From: Neoscytalidium dimidiatum
Lineage: Eukaryota > Ascomycota > Dothideomycetes > Botryosphaeriales > Botryosphaeriaceae
DNA length: 64,000 nucleotides
Reading direction: 5' to 3'
Assembly: GCA_037367355.1 (NCBI GenBank)
Contig: CM074702.1
Location: 2,542,001 to 2,606,000, forward strand
A model generated the notes under the pieces. That model ran no database searches and was not told the DNA's origin. It was given only the letters and a program-made list of their open reading frames with translations. Positions 47,060 to 58,133 of this stretch are shown piece after piece. Each line of letters opens with the position of its first letter. Position 1 is the stretch's first letter. The translations under genes were made by a program, and so were the position numbers.

Positions 47060-47690
47060 TTAGGTAGGAGAGGGCGTGGACGGTAGGCAGGGATCCTGTT
47101 TCGGCTTTGACATCTGGCTTCCGAGCCGGGAGGGCTCGGGTGAAGGGATGGAGAGGCGGCTGGCTCCCTGGTGGGCACGTTGGGAGCTCAGAATCTCCGT
47201 GTCTGCTCCGATGTTGGCCTTCAGGCGGCTGACGGTGTTCACTTGGCCACCCGAATCCATTCAGCGTGCTTCTCTGTCGCACGTGCGTGGCCACGAGGAA
47301 GAGAATGACTGGCTGGAGCGGCCGACCAGAGGCATAGAACCAATCCGTACACGATCCGCATGGCCGCCGCCCGAGGTCTCCACGTCCGGATCGCTTTTTC
47401 GCGACAGCTGCGCGGCCCGGCCCGGAACATGCTGGAAGAGGGGACCTTCTGCGAGATCCAAGCCGATATCCTCGTAACTCGTATCAGAAGGAGGCGCTTC
47501 TCTAAACACTTAAGAACAGTCATTAGCTTCGTCCTGATGCCTTTTCTTCCCATCCTTGCTGGCCCTCCGCGTGCGCTTTATCCCGAACTTCCTGTCGACG
47601 ATTTCTGCTGCGAGTGAGCGTCTACCCTGTACTACAGAATTCGAAGTGCTTGTCACGTCCCACCTGTAGCTCTTGTGACTACTCTGGCGC
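47060..47690 (-). pseudogene. Possible small gene or remnant, unknown function
   Basis: Three pieces lie in one minus-strand frame with only two stops between them. The first is a Lys/Arg-rich piece (IVDRKFGIKRTRRASKDGKK). The second has an acidic, Gly/Ser-rich look (YEDIGLDLAEGPLFQHVPGR). The third is a Ser/Pro/Lys-rich end. A CTAAT branch site and TTTAG acceptor lie at the first stop, and a possible short intron at the second, but I could not find good donors or a start codon. It is unrecognised and could be chance. Confidence 0.2.
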
Positions 47691-47833
47691 TAGTCCATGG
47701 ACCACCGAGGCGAGGCAGCGAATGCGAGGGCCGACAAAGCGCGAAAGCACGTCATAGAGCAAATGGAACACAGCACGGGGTGAGAAACGATCTCCATACA
47801 AACATCTAATCCGTGCCCCCGGCAACAGCAACT

Positions 47834-50813
47834 CTACCAGATCCTTTTTGCGACCATACTGTACCGGCTCGTCCCCTCCAACTTCCCCGCGTCCTTCGCC
47901 TCCCCTCTCTCCTTCTCCCTCGCCTTGCTCTCCCTCTCCCGCAGCGCCCGCAACCCCTCCGGATCGTCCGCGTATATCCACCTCTTCTTGTCGTCCTCGA
48001 CTTCCACGACACCCCAGCCACCAACCCTCTTGCCGTCGGTCGTGGTCACCATCCTCTCGCGCTCCTTCATGCCCTTGTAGCGGGCGCGCGCGAAGCCGAG
48101 CAGGCACATGCCGAGCACCAGCTTGAAGGCCAGCAGCACGAAGTAGGCGACGAGGAAGACGACGATCATGGTCGTGAAGGCGATGACGTCGTCGAGCGAC
48201 CACAGGTGCCAGCCCGACGTCGGCTGCCCGCCCGCGCCGAACGACGACCGCCCCAGCGCCCGTCGGAAGATGTGGTCGATGTGCTGCAGCGCCGCCGTGG
48301 TCGCCGGCGAGCTGGACGTCGCCTGCGAGCCCGGGTCGACCGAGAGGCTCGTGGCCGTGGATGCGATCGGGATCGGCATGTGCGTCGCGAGGAACATGTG
48401 GTAGGTCTGGATGGTGGCGCGGATGAAGAGGCAGGCGAGCGGCAGGACGGGCAGGCCGAGGCGCTTGGTGAGGTTCTGATCGAAGAAAGCCTGCGTGCCG
48501 TCAGGATAAGGGGTGCAGCGACGGGCTGATGGGCATACTCACGTTGGAATAGTAATCCTTGGCCAGCACGTCCAGGAATCGCCCGTAGACGGCTGGCTTG
48601 GTGTTGTTGAATTTCGTGATGTAGGCGTGCTTGAGCCAGTCTACAAGCATCTCGCTGCCCAGGACGAGGAGGAAGGGACCCAGCACCTGGCCGGTCCATT
48701 TTGGAAAAATCGTGAAGCTCTTGGGTATAATGCTCGTACTTCTAAAAGGCGCGCTCGTGCCGTTCCCGCCTATGCCTCCACTGCTCGATGATCCGGAAAT
48801 GTCTCCGAGGATGGTAAGGCCGCCAACTTCAACGATATTACGGCATGCGATGATCATGAGCATAAGCCAGAGTTGGAATCTCTCAACCATGTCGGCACAA
48901 GTCAGCTGAAAGAGGTTCTCCTTCTCAAACTTCTTGAACACAGTCCCTTTGATTTCAACGAATTGGTTGGACATCAACAGAGTAAGGAGGGCATTCGAGT
49001 AAGAGTTGACGGCAACGTTGAGGGTGATGACCTGGTAGAATAGGGCGGTAGAGTGAATTGAAGTGTAGGCCAGGGCGAGAAGAAACATCCAGAACGGCCG
49101 GATGACCTTGCTTCTTCCGTCGGCGTTCCGGTCCAGAGTCTCACGCGAGAGGAGGCATTCCAGGATGTCTTGTCCTAACGCAGAGAAAAGCCGGTCACAG
49201 ACTTCTAGCACGTTGTATATGACGTAAAGCTTGATAGCGGCTTGACCTCTGATGTTATGATACGTCTTGCTCGCGTCGAATCGCATGAGCACGAGGCAGG
49301 TAGCGATGACCAGCAGGCCTTTCAAAATATCTGCTTTGTGGTTGGGCATAAGCGTTGACGGGACGGACTTCAGTCTGCGGTGGCGGTAGATGGAAGACCT
49401 TGGAGGCCTCCGCGACGGCGGCGGCTCCATTACGACGGGAATGCTAGTACCACTCGAGATACCCGAGGGTGGGTCTGACGTCTGAGAAAATGATGATTTG
49501 CGGGGCGTAGCATCGTGCTCTACTGACCCATTGCTGGCAGCATTTTCAATCGCCCCCCGCCTCCGTTGCCAAAGCCTCCCGAGCCCTTGGTAGATGAAGA
49601 TTGCAATGCCGTGCGCCTCCTTCCATGCATTAGTCGCCCACCACTTGACGAGAATCCAGATGGCCTTGAGAAATCGTAGAGGCAAGATGGTGAAGGTATA
49701 GAGCCATGCGTCGAGACAGGCAAGGGCGCCGAAACCCAGGGATTGCTCCAACTCGAAAGGAAGAATAAGGAAATTCAAAAGACGTTCAAACTTTATCCGC
49801 GAGGACTCGTAGGGGAAGTCACTGTTCACGGAGCGATGTATGTAAAGTGGCGAAGGCTTCTCGGACGAGAGCTCCAGCTGCAGGTAGGTGGGTATGGAAA
49901 GCGGCGGTAATGGGATGGTCGCCGGCATGGGAGAGGGCATGGGCGTTTCTTGAATGGCAGAGGGCTTGAGGCCCCCATTGGGGTCGCCTCTTTTATCATC
50001 CAGGTTCAAGGGGGTTGGTCGAGACTTTAGCTGACTCGGGTCTAACGACGGCGTGGTGCCCCTAGTAGAGTGTTTCCGCCGCATGACGGGAGTGGAAACA
50101 GTCCGCGACATACTGGGTTTGCTCCTGGATTCCCGCGACGAGGATTTGACGTGGTTTGACTCGATATGGCCGGCATCTCTTGCCTTTGATGAACTACGCC
50201 TTCGATGCTCTCCATTTTCCGATGGAGAAATATATTTGTCTGGAGATTTCGAGTCCCGAGGACAGCTGGCGGCGTGCTTCTTCTCGATTATCATGGGCGC
50301 TTCGTCCAGCTTGGGCATGGGATCGATGAGCGCATCCACAGGGCGGAGAGGCAGAGAGGTTGGGGAAGAGGTGAGTTCACGGATTTGGGCAGGAGACAAC
50401 TTCAGAATGCGCTCCCTTTCTGAATCTCCGTGAGGCGAGCTAGGGGATGTGACACTGCTCTTCCGTCTCCTGTGCTCCGGCTTGACATCCAGGCCGGCCA
50501 GCCTGGAGTCGGCAGCGCCGTCCACTGACATGGAGCCATGGCGGTGCGTTCTGCCCCTCTCGTCGACGCCATGTGTTTCCCGCTTCTTCTCGACGCCGTC
50601 CGCATTATCCTTCGTATCCAGATGGGGCGCGATCCCATTCGCGGCGGCTCGCTCGGGCGTGTTGGAGATTCCCAGGCCGGACGGTGCGCCGTCTTCGGCG
50701 GCGATGAGGTCTGCTGGACTCGGGGAGCGGGCGGGAGTCGGGAGCTGGTTGTTCTGGGGCTCGAGCGGCGGAAACGACTCGGCGGTGCTATCAGAATTGT
50801 GCAGGCCGGTCAT
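47834..50813 (-). CDS. TAPT1/Emp65-family endoplasmic reticulum membrane protein
   Basis: Two exons (50813-48543, 48490-47834) give about 975 residues. The first 370 residues are Ser/Pro/Arg-rich and disordered, longer than in animal TAPT1. The conserved domain starts at YESSRIKFERLLNFLILPFE. It has several membrane segments and the family patterns KADILKGLLVIATCLVLMRF, YNVLEVCDRLFSALGQDILE, SNQFVEIKGTVFKKFEKENL and CADMVERFQLWLML. The second exon continues with LPLACLFIRATIQTYHMF and another helix pair, then a charged helical tail. The yeast relative Emp65 works with the SUN-domain protein Slp1 to protect folding ER proteins. The start chosen (MTGLHNSDSTAES) is the first Met giving normal composition. 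The frame stays open on the minus strand to 51839, but that part lies antisense to the RING gene. Confidence 0.9.
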
Positions 50814-51164
50814 AGCGCTGCAATGTCCAGGCCGGGGCGACGAGCATGCTCCAGGATGCAGGCCAGGAAACGGTGGTGGGGGGCGGTCGTCGGGCGAGGT
50901 ATGCTGAGGAACAGGGTATAGCTGGCGCGTTGTGAGGACTCGGGCCCTCGAGAGCGCTGGAGCTCTGGCCCTGGGAGGACTGGGCCGCGGCTGACGTCGC
51001 GTGGGCTTCCCGTGCCCGACTCGCCGACGACGCGGCCCTGGGCTCCGGCCCGCGGGGTTCTTGGGCGACGCGGCCAAAGCTGCCTGCCGCCCCGGCTGTT
51101 GAAGCATCAGTCCTGCGCATCCCCCCTCCTCCCTTCTATTCCGCAACTCGCGAGCAACCACGCA
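50814..51164. promoter_or_regulatory. Bidirectional promoter between TAPT1-like and RING genes
   Basis: Only 351 bases separate the divergent start codons, so shared promoter elements are likely. The right half is C-rich (51120-51140). Confidence 0.55.
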
Positions 51165-51996
51165 ATGTCTGGCTACGAAGGTACGATCGAATCGCCCTTC
51201 CCCTTCGTGTGGTTTTCCTATGAGAAGTCCGCTCCCCGGGCAAGCCTGAACCAATCGGGCGGCTGTTTGGTTGCGCCCCGCTATAGCTCCAGCTCCAATC
51301 ATTCTGCGCGACCAAACGGCTTTGCGGGCGATGTGTGTTTTCCGGGGCGAGGCTGATACCTTAAAGTTGAGCATAACATCTCCGCCGAAGAGAACAAATC
51401 CAACGAGGCCCGCCGGCGCCCCGATCTGTCCACCTTCTACAGTGCGCTTGAGCAGCTCGACACCTCCGACGCCGCCCACGCCCGCCACAACCGCCATGCC
51501 ATCCCAACTCCCGCCGATGTCATCTCTCTTTTCTCCATGTTTCGCGACGCCATCGTGGTCATGGATCCCGACCATGCCGACGAGTCCAACCCCATGCTCG
51601 CGCAGATCGAGGCCATGATTGAGAACCCCCCCAAGGAGCTCAATGGCGTGCCGGATAGCTTTCTCGATGAGTTGGAGCGTGTGCCGAAGAAGGATCTGAA
51701 GAAAGACGACGAATGTGCCATTTGTAGAGTACCATTTCTGGATGGTAAGCTCGGGCGCCGTGGTTGGGGTCGAGGAGCTGGCTGGACTCTGACCATCCAT
51801 CACAGACCCATATCCGCTCGTCGTCGAGCTGCCCTGCAACGCGAATCATAGATTCGATCTCGACTGCATCAGGCCTTGGTTAAAGCTCAACAGCACATGT
51901 CCACTTGACCGGAAGGATTTGCTGAAGAAGAAGACGCAGCCGCCGCCGCTGCCGCCGGACGAGGAAGAAGAGGAGTATGATGACATGTTTGCTTGA
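51165..51996 (+). CDS. Small RING-type zinc finger protein, probable E3 ubiquitin ligase
   Basis: Three exons (51165-51180, 51367-51744, 51806-51996) give about 194 residues. The first exon encodes only MSGYE plus one base. The N-terminal 110 residues are helical and acidic. The RING begins at Cys122 and Cys125 (ECAIC) and is split by the second intron. The other ligands read Cys142, His146, then FDLDC with Cys152 and CPLD with Cys163. The fifth ligand position is Asp149 where His is usual, and the eighth is Asp166 where Cys is usual. Asp in the last place is also known in Rbx1, which still binds zinc. A Lys/Pro/Glu tail ends in YDDMFA. It is likely a cytosolic E3 that contacts an E2; its targets are unknown. 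Confidence 0.88.
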
Positions 51997-52384
51997 AACA
52001 GCAGTCCAAGATGGTGCATAGGTTGGCGTTTGGTACGTTCATGGATATCAGAGTGGATAATAATCACGGCGGGAGGCTTTCTCCTCTGCCACTTCGCGAA
52101 TCTGCCCGTGCTGCGTAAGTGCTCGTGTGCGGTTGGCGAACGTTTTGCCGTGCTGTGCTCAGAGTAGCTGATCGCCGTTACACGCTGGCTCTATTGGACG
52201 TGAAGAAGGAAGGGCGGTGCAGTGGTCTGGAAGTGTTCACTCCACTGCACGTGACATGTTACGCCTCCGAGCCAACCGTGCATGAAACCTCCACGCAACA
52301 CACTCTCTCCTTCCGCTAACACCCAGCCGCCCAGTCGCAACCCTCTTGACCTCGACGTAAAAGACATTGAGCAAATATAGCACC
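51997..52384. other. Intergenic region
   Basis: About 390 bases between same-strand genes. No features are seen beyond the presumed terminator and promoter. Confidence 0.45.
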
Positions 52385-53039
52385 ATGAAGAGCAGAAGGG
52401 ACCCAGACTTGCCCGGAAGTGGTGGCGGAGGCGCCACCAAGACCCTCGTCAGCGCACCACCGCCAAACCTGCCCATGCCTGATGCTGCTGCTGCTGCTGG
52501 AAGTGCGGAATCCTCATCCAGCACCTACGTTCCGATCACCGAAGCTGGACGCCTCCGTCACCTCGAGCTCCTGCAGAACCAGCTCCGCAAGGCAATTGTC
52601 GAACACGCCAACTACGCTGAGCGCATCGCCCAGTCTATCGAAGCCAGTGGCGATTCCGTCAAGAACCTTCCAGAAAACACCCACCTGCCCTTCGTCCGCG
52701 CCGTGCGTCAACTTGTAAGTGAGATGTCTTCACCCTTGCTCCACTGGCGTATCACGATAACCATAAAGCTTGCAGGCGAAGCTCAGCATCATCATCGAGC
52801 TCTGCGAAGAGGATCCGGGGCTGCTCATGGGCGAGTTCATGCTCTGGCGTGAGGATTACAAAGATATGGACGCGCAGGACATGTTGGATGCCGCTTGCAC
52901 GATTTGGGACCGCGAACAGTTCGAGACTTGGCCTTCCCTGGCGGCCACTTTGTGGTCGATGGCGCAGAACTCAAAGCTGCTAAGGCCTGATAGACACGAC
53001 TCCAGCAGCTCCAACGACTCGCGGGGGTCGATGGAGTGA
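52385..53039 (+). CDS. Small conserved-looking protein of unknown function
   Basis: Two exons (52385-52714, 52776-53039) give about 197 residues. I do not recognise the family. The first 50 residues are Gly/Pro/Ala/Ser-rich with an AAAAA run. A helical region follows (EAGRLRHLELLQNQLRKAIV), then LSIIIELCEEDPGLLMGEFM and an acidic, Trp-containing C-terminal part, with a Ser/Asp tail. No signal peptide or membrane helix is seen. The intron has a GTAAGT donor and TTGCAG acceptor and keeps phase 0, which supports a real gene. The ATG at 52385 is the first one in frame; codons upstream of it (from a TTG) are not expected to be used. Confidence 0.75.
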
Positions 53040-53230
53040 GGTCTGATAGCAGGGTCGATTGTTACTGCAGCAGAGCTGAATATTGCTCCAATCGGGGTGT
53101 TTCAGGCTCGCGTAGTAAACTGTGCCTGGCAGAGGAAATACTACACGATACCTTCTTCTGATGCCTAACAAGCTAAGAAACCGTCCAGGGCGCCCATATG
53201 AAGTCTCCACCTCACCAACCTAGATCATCA

Positions 53231-54254
53231 TTACCACATAAGCATATATACTGTCTCCTTTCCGTTCAGCCTGAGCTTGATGTGGTCATATCGCTCATCG
53301 CAAAAGTGCGTATCCTGGCTAAGCCTCTCTCTTGCACCGCGCTTGATCTGATCATACTCTATTCTGAACATTCGCAACCATCTTTGACACTGATTCCGAT
53401 GCCTTACCGCCGTGTCAAAGTCCCCGTTTGGAGTTGCGAGCTGCTCTTCGAGCTTGGAGATGCCCATCGTGATCGAATTCTCGAGTGCTCTTTCTTGAGT
53501 GACTGCGTTTGCCCAGGTGGCTCTCTGTGACACACGAGCGTTAGGACTGTTTTTTTTTTCTTTCTCTTTCACAAGAGAGTACAGCCTTGCAAGTAGAAGA
53601 TAAAAATAGATATACCAAGATACGATGATTGAAGAGCTTTAGCCACTAATTCAAAAGGTGTGTCAAGCAAGCAAACAAGAACGAAGCTGAGAAAAGGTCC
53701 AAGCCGGAACCGTGTCCCCATCTACACGACCGTACCATATAGCCTCCACGGAGGTGCACTTACATTATCCAACAGCAACTCCCTGTATCTATCCTTCGTC
53801 CCCGCACCCGGCTCCGGATACGGCGGCTTACTCATCATGTCGATCATGTTTTCCCTCACGTAGTCAGCCTCCAGTTTAGTATCTCGCATCGCCCGGATAC
53901 GGTCCTGCTGCGCCACTATCTTCGCCGCAGTCAGAGCCAGATGTTCGTCTTCGTCCGCCACCGCCTGTGTTTTGCGCGCGTGGTACTTCGCTTCTTTGGC
54001 ACGGAGTTCCTCTCGAAGAGCCTTAGTCTGGGCTTCTTGCTTCTCCGCTTCTTTCACAGTTTTCGTGATATGCTTGTGCACTGGATTTGAGATCGTCAGG
54101 ACAAATTCTCTCCTTGAAACACGCGGCGATTGGACAGGGGATGCGGGTTGGTGGCGATGAGATGGCCTCGGTAGTCGTTTGGCATACTCTCGCTATTGGA
54201 ACTCTCCGTGCGGTCCCTTCCGAACATGTTTGGGCAACAGAAGAGCTGTGCCAT
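53231..54254 (-). CDS. Coiled-coil protein of unknown function
   Basis: Three exons (54254-54188, 54080-53764, 53524-53231) give about 225 residues. The intron before the last exon is about 240 bases and contains T- and A-rich DNA with a CCTAAC branch site and CACAG acceptor. The start is MAQLFCCPNMFGRDRTESSN. The middle is a strong coiled coil (EAEKQEAQTKALREELRAKEAKY, shortened here to its repeats of E, K and A), then KLEADYVRENMIDMMSKPPY. The last exon adds more helix (RMFRIEYDQIKRG). The N-terminal CC could be lipidated, but that is speculative. I know no homologue. It is convergent with the small gene ending at 53039. Confidence 0.65.
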
Positions 54255-54910
54255 GGTGTGAAGAGATGAGTTGGTAGTTCTGCGCGCGATGCTAATGCTG
54301 TTACTCTTGATGGAAGTAGGATTCAGCTCAGCGAAAGATGTTGTTGAGAGGGTTCGCTAGTTTGCCTTTGCAAGAAGGACAGTGATGGATGCAGAATGAT
54401 GTAAGGAAGCCCTTCCACTAGCACTTTGTCTCCCAACATAAGCTTTGTTTGGTAAGCTAAATTTGGTAGTTGACGAGAAGGAGACCCTGGCCCGTAGTGT
54501 AAGCAACTACTGTTTTCAACCCTCTCAGATCTGTGGATTGTAACTTCAACAAGAAATCCCATCAGTACCCAGAACTTGAGATGCGGACTGAGCGTGCGCA
54601 CTGAAGTTTTGGCTCATCCATGCCTGAGCATCGCTTCAACTCACTCTCCGGCTGTGCAACGACACTTCATGGACTCGTTTGAGATAAGAAGGCGGAAGCT
54701 GATTTACTCCAGTAACGCCATCACCAGATGGCTTGGTTTTAACCATTCTCGCCCAGTGCTTTATCCTGAGCCATACCTATTGGCCCGATCATGTGCCGAA
54801 AGTATTTCCTTCCAGAATGATTTCCACAAAAGTCGCCAGAAGACTCTCCCCCAGAGGCCAAGTCATCGCGATCGCCTCTTACCGTTGCCCTTTAACCGTA
54901 GCTGATGCCT
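54255..54910. other. Intergenic region between same-strand small genes
   Basis: About 650 bases with only short frames (for example 54323-54601, -), which have no supporting pattern. It should contain the promoter of the coiled-coil gene. Confidence 0.4.
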
Positions 54911-55447
54911 CTACGCCTCGGTCTTCAGGACGTCCATGACCTCAGCAATCTCCTTCAATACTTGGGATGCCATAGGCGGCGACTTCTGTCCCGGCTTCAT
55001 GTTCCTACGCAAGGCCTGGCAGTACAGCTCGTAGTCGTCGCGCAGCCTGAAGATGGTGTCGGAGCTATTGCCAATCTCCTGCATGATGGTCATCTGCTCA
55101 AGGCGGGTTTGCGTCTGAGAATGGAAAGTGTCAGCAGCAGCAGTAGGAGCAGCTATTCAGGGAGGGCCGATGCTCCGTCGAAGTGGATCAAAAGGCTATG
55201 GTGAGGCGTAATGTGGGACGAGCTTTCGGCTTACGCGGGTCATCATGGCCTGATGGACGCGATCAATGTCGGCGTCGGTAGGTGACTGGCCGCGACTCTT
55301 GATGTCCTTGAGGTTCTGCTGGGCGGCGTCGAAAGATGCGGCGTTGCGCTGCTTCTCGGCCTCGAGAGCCTTGACGCGGTCGATCTTGTCGCGGACGTCG
55401 TAGAGGACATCGAACATGGGGTGCTGCGAGTGAGCGTCGCCGGCCAT
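54911..55447 (-). CDS. Short helical protein of unknown function
   Basis: Two exons (55447-55235, 55114-54911) give about 138 residues. It is helical throughout (DVRDKIDRVKALEAEKQRNA, HQAMMTRTQTRLEQMTIMQE, FRLRDDYELYCQALRRNMKP), a composition like small structural subunits of kinetochore, vesicle or chaperone complexes. I cannot assign it to any. The intron has GTAAGC and CTCAG borders and is phase 0. There is no signal peptide or membrane helix. It might form part of a multi-subunit coiled-coil complex, but this is inference from shape only. Confidence 0.7.
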
Positions 55448-58133
55448 ACTGCTTGTTTGGTGGCTGGTGTGTGCTCAGCGGCCTGCGATGCTGCGGTGCG
55501 GGGAGCCGTGGGAATATTGGAGCGGCTTGGTGCAAAGGAAGGACGGTGTGTTGGAGTCTGGTGAAGGAGAGTACGAGCAGGTGTTTGTTTTGCCCTTGCT
55601 CTGGGAAGGTTGCGGAGGCAATCGCGTTGGGGAGTGATGGGTCTCAACCGCGCCGGGTGACGTCACGGCGCGAAGGCCGAAGACAGCATGCGCTCACTGA
55701 CCTGGGTGCTTCATGCCGTTCAGCCAGGCCTCCGACGTCGTGCAACGTCTCGTGAGCCAGATCACAACAAAAGTCAACAAGCGAACGCGTGTGCTTGCCC
55801 CGCGAACTCCGACGTTTGAGCGTGACAATTCCTCCCGACGCTCCGGCTCCGGCAGCGGCGCGGTATAGCAGCATGCGTCGTCCATCCCGACGCCTGTGTG
55901 GCACAGTCAAGAGATCCACCTACTAGAACCTGGAAATCTGCACAGCTGAGGCTCTGTTGCTTTCTTGTCCACACACTCGCTCCAGCTGTCCTGTTCCACC
56001 TTCTCCCTGCGCTTTCAATTATGAAGAGCCGGATGTATCCTGGACTGTGCTCCAGAAGCTCCGACGAACGTACGTTGCCTCAGCTGTCTCCCTGGAGACG
56101 GTCCTGAAATCCCTTCACTTCCCAGAAGTCCAGGATCCTTGCGGCGATGCGTCCGAGCGAGCCGTCCGCAAGCATTGCATGGGTCACCCCAGTCGAATCC
56201 CGACTGTCGCGCGGGACTGCCGGTTTCTCCATCTCTCCCGCAAGACCTCGTTCACAAGCAACGGGCAGCCCCTGCTGACTTCAGTTCTTCCATCCATACG
56301 TTCACTTAGGTGTATGAGAGAGGTCTGTCCTGCGGTCGTCTGGCAGAGACAGTTCGGATTCTAGCTGGTCGTTTCATTGCAACATAAAAAGGTAGGCTTA
56401 AAGTCTACCGTAAAGCTACGAGATGGGGCGTGGCTCCACTGCGCAGAAGATTTGAATAAGAAACGTTGCAACAATCTAACCCTGCTCGTGGCCTTGAGTC
56501 TGTGTTTCCCCCTCACCAAGACTCCGTTCAAAATTTCCGGAGTTGAATTGAAGGGCTCGTATTCATTCCCAATCCTGGGTAGCCATTCCGGTGCGTCACG
56601 AAGGGTTTGAAGCCGCCTGAAAGCCCGGATATCATATGTTCTACGTATCTGCTTACCCCCTCTGAACTTTGCAGGCAAAACGACTTCTGAAGACCCACAC
56701 CCCATCTGGTCTTCAGGACGACGAGGCAGCACTTTGCATTTACCCATAATTCTTTGGAATGCCATGAAACTTACCGCCTCTGGCTCGCAATCTATTTATC
56801 TTGAAACATCTGATAAGGCATTCATATAATGCCATTTCTTTTCACCACTTGCTCAGGAGCATGACCAATTTGTTGCTTTCCCATAGCTGAGTGAATGCCA
56901 TCTTATCTACTGACGAGGCCATTTCCTTGCACGTTAACTGGTAGGCCTCTATTCCTTTTGGTGAGATACCGCAATCCTACGCTGCATAAGAGCCATATGT
57001 ATCCGCTAGCATCACAGGATAAGTCTAGTGCAGTTAATATCTTTTTCAGAGGGAAAAGGATGTTATATTAGCTCTCCGTATCTATGGTCTTGCTCCGGAA
57101 TCCAATTTGTCTTATTGCATTTGGCTTCACGAACAGTGTTGTGACCGATATAATCAATGGTGATTGTTAGCTCTACTCGGACGCCTTTTGAAGCTGGAGA
57201 TGCGCAACAGTTGTTTCATCTGTCAGAACTGCATCAGACAGAACAGGCCAACACAACATGGCTTATGAAGAGTGGAGACAGCCGTCTGGACGTAAGAGTT
57301 GCGGGTTCGGCCGACCGACCTCGGGGATTTTAGTGCTTTGTCGTGTGCTGCGATGGTTAGGATGAGAGGCAAGGAAGAAGGCACACATGGTGGCTGTCGA
57401 TGGCCCGACCGCGTCTTGCATGCCTTGAAGTCCTCACCCGTCCCCTTCTGCCCCCTGACCCCTTTCTTTTTCCCCCACTCTGGACACGCTTCAACATTTT
57501 GATAATATAGTTGTAAGTGCAACGAATTAGAACCTAGGTTCTTCGATGGCAGACCGGACTACATCCGCGAACTCATCAGAACGGTCTGACAACAGGGCCT
57601 TGCACACCGGAAGCACGAAACGATATATCAGCAAGTTACTCAACGTTAAAAGGGTCACCTCCAGCGCCCGATTTTCCGTACATACAAAACAAAATTTACA
57701 TCTAATTGTTGGACCTCCTAGACAAGAGACAGCCGGGCGAGGGCGAAGCTTCGGAGACGCTGAGCTCGAGGTGCTGTGACATGTGATGTGAATACAGCAA
57801 GGGGAACGGCTGAGTCTTTCAGCTGGCTTCGAAAGCTTTGCGGATGACAATGCCAAGAAGCTTGCGTATCTATATAGTGACGATGATATGGTTTGTTGTT
57901 GAGCGAGTGGGCGACTTTAACTACGGATATACTGACTAGTCAATATATGATTACACTTCCCCGTACATACCGGAACATATCCATTTCATAACAATGCCAT
58001 GGCTGACCTTCCGCAGAAATATTCGACAGGACAAAAAGAGTGGGACATGAGTCCAAAAACACCGCTATTGTATGCGGACGAAATAGAGCATCGAGCTACA
58101 TTGACCAATATTTTTTTTTACCGATTCAGACCA
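55448..58133. other. 2.7 kb region without a firm gene
   Basis: The left part is the promoter of the small helical gene. Frames at 55957-56364 (+) and 56361-56765 (-) have mixed composition but no domain, and the second overlaps the first end to end. From about 56760 to 58100 the DNA becomes more AT-rich than elsewhere in the window and holds no frame that I would support. Confidence 0.4.

Larger units (their letters stand above)
42983..47833. other. 4.9 kb region without a firm gene
   Basis: The largest gap in the window, between the copper-fist stop and the TAPT1-like 3' end. It holds homopolymers and microsatellites (separate entries) and one doubtful minus-strand frame (47060-47690). Frames such as 44283-44903 (+) come from G-rich repeats. 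It could carry a non-coding transcript or decayed DNA, but nothing in the sequence proves that. Confidence 0.4.

Noticed and set aside
56361..56765. 134-codon minus-strand frame
   Set aside because: Composition is fairly natural but there is no family pattern or splice evidence, and it sits in a gene-poor stretch. It is left unannotated.
57527..57856. 109-codon minus-strand frame
   Set aside because: Single short frame in AT-rich DNA, with no pattern.
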